The notes beneath the pieces are model-generated. The model was not told the origin of the DNA. It ran no database searches and saw nothing but the letters and a program-made list of their open reading frames with translations. Of a stretch of 17,500 nt of DNA, positions 9,269 through 17,500 are shown piece by piece. Origin of the DNA: Penaeus vannamei (taxonomy: Eukaryota; Arthropoda; Malacostraca; Decapoda; Penaeidae); NCBI RefSeq assembly GCF_042767895.1, contig NC_091566.1:2267766-2285265 (forward strand), read 5' to 3'. The position numbers and the translations under genes were made by a program. Every line of letters starts with the position of its first letter. The first letter of the stretch is position 1.

Positions 9269-10320
9269 GTAAGTAAAACTTCAGGAACCTTCCCTCTGCA
9301 AGGGGAGTCATATTAAGTGGACGCTAAAGGAACCCTTTTATTTTAAGTAAAGTAGACGCAGTATCTTACCTGAGAGTAGGGTCGCTGAACAGAACTTCTA
9401 ACTACACGGGTTAAAGCGCCCTTTGATTTTACTCGGAGCTAGACTTTTAAAAATAGGATTAGATATTGAACTGAACACGCGACGTCTCTCCAATCAAGGG
9501 TAATGTCATCCTTCGCAGCGTTAGCATCCGAGAACCCTTTCACAATGCATCAGAACCACACTTATTAATTTAAGAGAGCGTGGTAATGAGACCCTGTGTA
9601 CCGGATCAGGCCCAATAAGTGTCTGGTCTGGGCGGGATAATAAACAAAAGAGGCGAGTTTCCTACGCTGGAGCGAGCATTATGAAGCTCATCCAGGTTGG
9701 AGGCTACGTGGGTCGTGGCCAAACTGCGTTCATTAAACCGGGTATAAATTTAATAATTGCCGGGCAAGGATTAGTTTTGAGGAAGTTCTCAATTAACGCA
9801 AGAAGTCGGCATTCGAATGTCAATGGGTATATGCAGCGGTGTACTGGTATCCGTTGCAGGTAACAGTGCGGTGGAATATTCGTTCTGATCTATGAAATCC
9901 ATCTAAATCCGCCGGTTTTTCCTCTTAAACTATGTAGATTACGAGATTAGGCTTCAAAGATGAATAGTACAGAGATTGATGCACTAGGTTTGCCAATGAA
10001 TTAATTTTAAACGTTCTTTTAAATATTTTTCTCAGAAATCCACAGCTGTGGTCCATTGTAATTAATTAAGATTAAAGAATAAAAATTAGGGCCTGACTTT
10101 GAAATAATAATTTCAGGTGCCAAAAAGTCTTAATGGAAAGATTTATGGTGCAGAAAGGCCCGGCAATTTGGGAAATTTGTGAAGCACATCTGGACACATT
10201 AATAACGAGCGCAAAGGACGAAGCAGTTAACGGTCGAGAAGAAAGGTCCACCAGTAGATTGATTTCTCCTCGTTTCGTTCATTCTCATAACGGCATACCA
10301 TACGTCTTTCCAAATTCCAG
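9269..10320 (+). other. FRMPD intron 4 (1,052 bp)
   Basis: This is a phase 2 intron between exons d and e with donor gtaagt and acceptor ttccag. A/T-rich unique sequence fills it. The last 188 bases are open in the exon e frame from an ATG at 10133, without family resemblance. No repeat array or RNA gene is seen. Confidence 0.8.
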
Positions 10321-10540
10321 AAAAGACTGCGGATTAGAGCGTTTCGTGCCCTCGTCGTACGTGGACTCTATGAAGCGAAAAGAGCTCCGGAAAATCCTCT
10401 CCCACTTCTTAAAACTGAACTCCAACCTAACGGCACCGGGACAAAAGCAGCTGACGGCGCTCCAGGCGAAGCTGCACTACCTCAAGATCATCTCGGAGCT
10501 GCCGTCGTACGGAGCCAAGTGCTTCTCCACCAACATGAAG
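10321..10540 (+). CDS. FRMPD4: FRMPD exon e: FERM F2 lobe end and first F3 strand
   Basis: This is a 220-nt exon: one base completes the split glutamate codon, then 73 codons follow, ending in phase 0. The acceptor is tctttccaaattccag ending at 10320 and the donor is gtgagg from 10541. It encodes KDCGLERFVPS, SMKRKELRKILSHFLK, NLTAPGQKQLTALQAKLHYL and then ISELPSYGAKCFSTNMK. In FERM proteins, LHYLKIISELPSYGAKCF marks the final F2 helix and the entry to the PH-like F3 lobe. The intron frame just upstream is open back to an ATG at 10133, but that part has no family resemblance, so the exon is placed at the strong acceptor. Confidence 0.95.
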
Positions 10541-10754
10541 GTGAGGTGTACGAGCGGAATGAGTAGAAATAAAATAGTCTGTCATAATTCCCATTTTCTG
10601 TGAGCTTTGAAAGAGCTATTGATAGAAAATGTGCACAGTGTCTAGGGTAGGCTAAAAAAAATTGAGAGAAATGTCTGTTATGTTGATGTTTTTTTTTTTT
10701 TCTGCTGAAGAAATATAAGTATATGAAAATTGACTTACGATTTCACTCCCTTAG

Positions 10755-10832
10755 GATACCAACATGGAGACTGTCATATTGATCAGTCCAAGATTTGGCA
10801 TCAGTCAGATAACTGGAATTAGGAACAGCATG
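10755..10832 (+). CDS. FRMPD4: FRMPD exon f: FERM F3 (PH-like) strands
   Basis: This is a 78-nt exon of 26 codons, phase 0 at both ends. The acceptor is cactcccttag ending at 10754 and the donor is gtgagt from 10833. It encodes METVILISPRFGISQI and ends in RNSM, matching the F3 strand pair of the family, where vertebrates have a G-[AP]-[KR]-[YF]-GIS motif. The rest of F3 (the family has a later segment ending in a GYYRL-type helix) was not found in the remaining 6.7 kb, so the next intron is probably longer than that. Confidence 0.88.
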
Positions 10833-10957
10833 GTGAGTACAGCGCCTCTATCATGTTACAGTATTGATTACTTTTATCTTTATAGGGTGATGTTTACAAA
10901 GAAGATTGACAGGTATTATGATAGCTTATATGCGCGTGTGCGTGTGTGTTGGGGGAT

Positions 10958-11230
<273 letters not shown>

Positions 11231-11649
11231 ATTTATGTACGTATGTGTATGTATTTATGAAATTGCATAGTATAGTATAAGATAGTGCAATGAAGTATCC
11301 ATCCATGCATGTTTATATACGTGTGTCTATTTCCTGCGAGTTGAAAGGGGGAAGCGGAGTCAAGAAGGAACTGGTGCAGAACAGTGATCGTGTTGACTGT
11401 GCAGGGTTATAGCCTTGCATTTCCATGTGTGTGTTTTGTTTTGCCTTTTTTTTGTGAAGGGGAAGGGAACGTAGACCAGGTGGAAGGTAAGGGAAATGGG
11501 CGTGGCTAGAGGAATGGGGGAGGGGGACCCGGAGCGGCAACATGCCAGTGCCGCTAACCGCTTGTTTATGCCGACACAATGTTGTTGTTGCTGTGCTAAG
11601 AGGAGGGAAGCGCAATACACCAGAGAGAGAGATGGAGTTAGAGGGTGTA

Positions 11650-11990
11650 GGGGAGGGAGGGAGAGGGAGCAAAGGGGAAAGAGGGAGGGAGGGAGAGGGA
11701 GCAAAAGGGAAAGAGGGAGGAAGGGAGAGGGAGCAAAGGGGAAAGAGGGAGGGAGGGAGAGGGAGCAAAGGGGAAAGAGGGAGGGAGGGAGAGGGAGCAA
11801 AGGGGAAAGAGGGAGGGAGGGAGAGGGAGCAAAGGGGAAAGAGGGAGGGAGGGAGAGGGAGCAAAGGGGAAAGAGGGAGGGAGGGAGAGGGAACAAAGGA
11901 GAAAGAGGGAGGGAGGAGGAGAGGGAGCAAAGGGGAAAGAGGGAGGAATGGATAGGGAGAGGGAGCAAAGGGGAAACGGGGAGGGAGGGA
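11650..11990 (+). repeat. 32-bp purine minisatellite (GAGGGAGGGAGGGAGAGGGAGCAAAGGGGAAA family)
   Basis: About ten tandem copies carry the marker word gagcaaagggg, spaced 32 bp apart in the regular core (for example agcaaagg at 11764 and 11796). Only one cytosine per unit breaks an otherwise pure purine strand. Copies decay downstream (to about 12115) into irregular gggagg words. A very charged K/R/E/G frame and its proline/serine reverse frame are translations of the array. Confidence 0.9.
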
Positions 11991-12180
11991 GAGGGAGGTG
12001 AGGAGGAAGGGATAGGGAGAAGGAGACAGGGAGGGAAGGGGGAGAAGGAGGAAGAGGGTAAGGGATGGTGGGATGTGGAGAGAGTGACAAAGGGAGAGAG
12101 AGAGAGGGGAGGGGGCGTAAGGAGAGGTAAGAGGTCTAAGGAAGAAACAAGAAAACGTTTTTACTCTAAACAAGCCAGCG

Positions 12181-12680
12181 TTGCCCCCGGCCAAATATAG
12201 CAGCGACTTGGCGGAAGAGATTACCTTTGATCCCGTCGGAGCTGAGTTCCGTCACAGGCGCCGATCCCCCGGGCACGACGCCTCCGTACGTGCCCGGGCG
12301 CCGTGCTCCCCTCGCCGGCGCCGCGGCAGCAGACGTCGGAGGCGGCGAGGGCGCGATGAGTGACAGCTCTGAGCCTGCGATTGAGGCCGGAGCGCGGACG
12401 AAGCGCCCCTGAGAACGGCGCCTTGTACACGGGATTTATTTTGTCTGGTCTTCACGTCAGCAGCTCGGAGAGGCAGGGGAGGGGAGGGGGGGGTCACTCG
12501 CCCCCGAGAAGCCCTGGTCGAGGTAAATTAACAGCAAGAATAGGTAAACGCGGGTCTTTGTTCGGCCACCATTACGAGTCAGAAAGGGACGGGATGAGAG
12601 TGACCGGGCGGGGAGCGTCGAGAGTCCGCGCGGCTTCGTGGCGTGTGGCGGCCATTGTGCCAGCCTCGGAGGTCACAATG
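12181..12680. other. CpG-rich, high-GC block of unknown role
   Basis: GC content and CpG density rise sharply relative to the flanks (for example gggcgccgtgctcccctcgc). An ATG at 12356 opens only 18 codons (MSDSSEPAIEAGARTKRP) before TGA. Donor-like gtaaat and gtaaac sites follow at 12523 and near 12546. It may be a promoter-type island with a non-coding first exon for another transcript, or simply GC-rich intron. No known domain is encoded. Confidence 0.35.
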
Positions 12681-12861
12681 CTGCCGTAAAAGCACTCGCT
12701 TCTCTCTCCTCGCCCTCTCTCCTTCTCTCCTCTTTCCTCCTTGCACTCTTCTCTTCGGCGTAGCCTCGCTCCGCGCCGTCGGTATGCCTCTTTATGGTCT
12801 CTTGTCAGTTTGTGGTTTGCAGCGTATTGATTTTTTGTTACATTTTATTTAGATAGTCACG

Positions 12862-13030
<169 letters not shown>

Positions 13031-13303
13031 TCCCTTCCTTCCTTTCTCCCTTCCCTCCTTCCTTCTCCTCCTCCTCCCCCGCCTACCCACCACTTTATGT
13101 ACCATACCTAAGAGGCCGGAACTGCAGGAAGCCGTTTTATGTTCTAGAGTACTGTTAAAAGTGCGCTGGCAGTGTCTTCTTACGTCACTATGGATTTTTT
13201 TTGTATGGCCGACGTACAAACTTTTTTTTTCTGCGATTTATTCAGGACCGCTTATTGAGTGACTTACATTTCCCTTTCTTTGCCTGGGATTTTCATTGCC
13301 AGG

Positions 13304-13318
13304 TGTGTGTGTGTGTGC

Positions 13319-13360
<42 letters not shown>

Positions 13361-13381
13361 TTGCGCGTGTGTTTGTTTGTT

Positions 13382-13416
<35 letters not shown>

Positions 13417-13439
13417 AGTTGCGCGTGTGTTTGTTTGTT

Positions 13440-13511
<72 letters not shown>
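13304..13511 (+). repeat. (GT)n array with a duplicated 58-bp internal unit
   Basis: GT dinucleotides are interrupted twice by the same island, tagttgcgcgtgtgtttg followed by tttgtttgcgtgtgc, at 13358 and 13416. The islands are exactly 58 bp apart, so the array grew partly by segment duplication. The cysteine/valine and threonine/histidine frames over it are shadows. Confidence 0.95.
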
Positions 13512-17129
<3,618 letters not shown>

Positions 17130-17500
17130 TCTTCAATCCTGTGTACTTACTTACCTCTTCAATCCTGTGTACTTACTTACCTCTTCAATCCTGTGTACTT
17201 ACTTACCTCTACAATCCTGTGTACTTACTTACCTCTTCAATCCTGTGTACTTTCTTACCTCTTCAATCCTGTGTACTTACTTACCTCTTCAATCCTGTGT
17301 ACTCACTTACCTCTTCAATCCTGTGTACTTACTTACCTCTTCAATCCTGTGTACTTACTTACCTCTTCAATCCTGTGTACTTACTTACCTCTTCAATCCT
17401 GTGTACTTACTTACCTCTTCAACCCTGTGTACTCACTTACCTCTTCAATCCTGTGTACTTACTTACCTCTTCAATCCTGTGTACTTACTTACCTCTTCAA
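17130..17500 (+). repeat. 26-bp tandem satellite, 14 full copies, continuing past the window end
   Basis: The unit begins tcttcaatcctgtgtac and ends ttacttacc. Fourteen complete copies occupy 17130-17493 and a partial copy reaches 17500. Copies differ by only a few substitutions: copy 4 has tctacaa, copy 5 actttctt, copies 7 and 12 actcactt, and copy 12 also tcaaccc. Uniform length and low divergence indicate recent expansion. Each plus-strand unit contains CTTACCT, and eleven contain TACTTACTTACCT. Confidence 0.97.

Larger units (their letters stand above)
6540..10832 (+). other. FRMPD4: Partial gene: FRMPD-family (FERM and PDZ domain) scaffold protein, six internal exons
   Basis: Six plus-strand exons with GT-AG borders join in frame to 306 codons without a stop. 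The joined protein follows the vertebrate FRMPD4/FRMPD3 order: a basic linker after the PDZ domain, the ubiquitin-like F1 lobe, the helical F2 lobe and the start of the PH-like F3 lobe. Recognition rests on remembered family motifs such as FMPNVLKVFLENGQTKSF, AFEYLYLQ, ALRLAALHIQ and RFGIS. FRMPD4 (Preso) is a cortical and postsynaptic scaffold that links PDZ ligands and membrane phosphoinositides to actin. The role in this organism is inferred. Intron phases are 0, 0, 0, 2 and 0; lengths are 117, 122, 1870, 1052 and 214 bp. No start codon, stop codon, WW or PDZ exon was found in the window. The exact paralogue (FRMPD1, 3 or 4) cannot be settled, so the symbol marks the closest family member. 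Confidence 0.9.

Noticed and set aside
10133..10320. Upstream extension of exon e from an in-frame ATG at 10133
   Set aside because: The added 62 residues have no FERM resemblance, and the strong acceptor at 10319-10320 joins exactly to the split glutamate codon of exon d.
11313..12200. 293-codon and 234-codon frames over the purine minisatellite
   Set aside because: The repeating 32-bp unit has no stop in three phases over three repeats. The proteins are periodic repeats of the unit and resemble no family.
17130..17500. CRISPR-like array
   Set aside because: There are no spacers. The 26-bp unit repeats head to tail without unique sequence, and the window is eukaryotic.

Overview
This is eukaryotic genomic DNA, most likely from a decapod crustacean such as a penaeid shrimp or a relative. 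The window is packed with very long dinucleotide microsatellites (CT/GA and GT/CA), purine- or pyrimidine-only minisatellites and G-rich tracts. These are interrupted by a short run of intron-split, GC-balanced exons with GT-AG borders. The taxon is inferred from repeat content and the style of the conserved protein, not from a marker gene.

One gene is clearly supported. Six consecutive plus-strand exons (6540-6653, 6771-7019, 7142-7261, 9132-9268, 10321-10540, 10755-10832) join without a frame break into 918 nt, or 306 codons. They encode the linker after the PDZ domain and most of the FERM domain of an FRMPD-family scaffold protein, closest by eye to vertebrate FRMPD4/FRMPD3. The upstream PDZ exons and the rest of the FERM F3 lobe were not found here. 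The window is therefore an internal slice of a long gene, flanked by introns of at least 6.5 kb on each side unless short exons were missed.

Layout: 1-6539 is upstream intron or flank, with a pyrimidine minisatellite (395-790), a G-rich quadruplex-type minisatellite (957-1383), (CT)n (1475-2002), a second pyrimidine block (3800-4795), a compound CTCGCT/TTTC/CT array (5302-5664) and a degenerate CAC-rich stretch (5700-6005). The gene slice occupies 6540-10832. Its 1,870-bp third intron holds a candidate 64-nt poison exon, a read-through ORF with a downstream AATAAA, and an eroded acidic ORF. Downstream lie compound (GA)n/(GT)n (10958-11230), a 32-bp purine minisatellite (about 11650-11990), a CpG-rich block (12180-12680), (CT)64 (12873-13000), a GT array with a 58-bp internal duplication (13304-13511), (GA)n (14384-14494), and a 26-bp satellite that runs off the window end (17130-17500).

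The points most worth a second look are: the 26-bp satellite, whose plus strand repeats the 5'-splice-site-pairing sequence of U1 snRNA; complementary (CT)n and (GA)n arrays flanking the six FERM exons, whose joined length is a stop-free multiple of three; and the candidate poison exon and premature 3' end inside intron 3. All of these regulatory ideas are inference; only the sequence patterns are directly seen.
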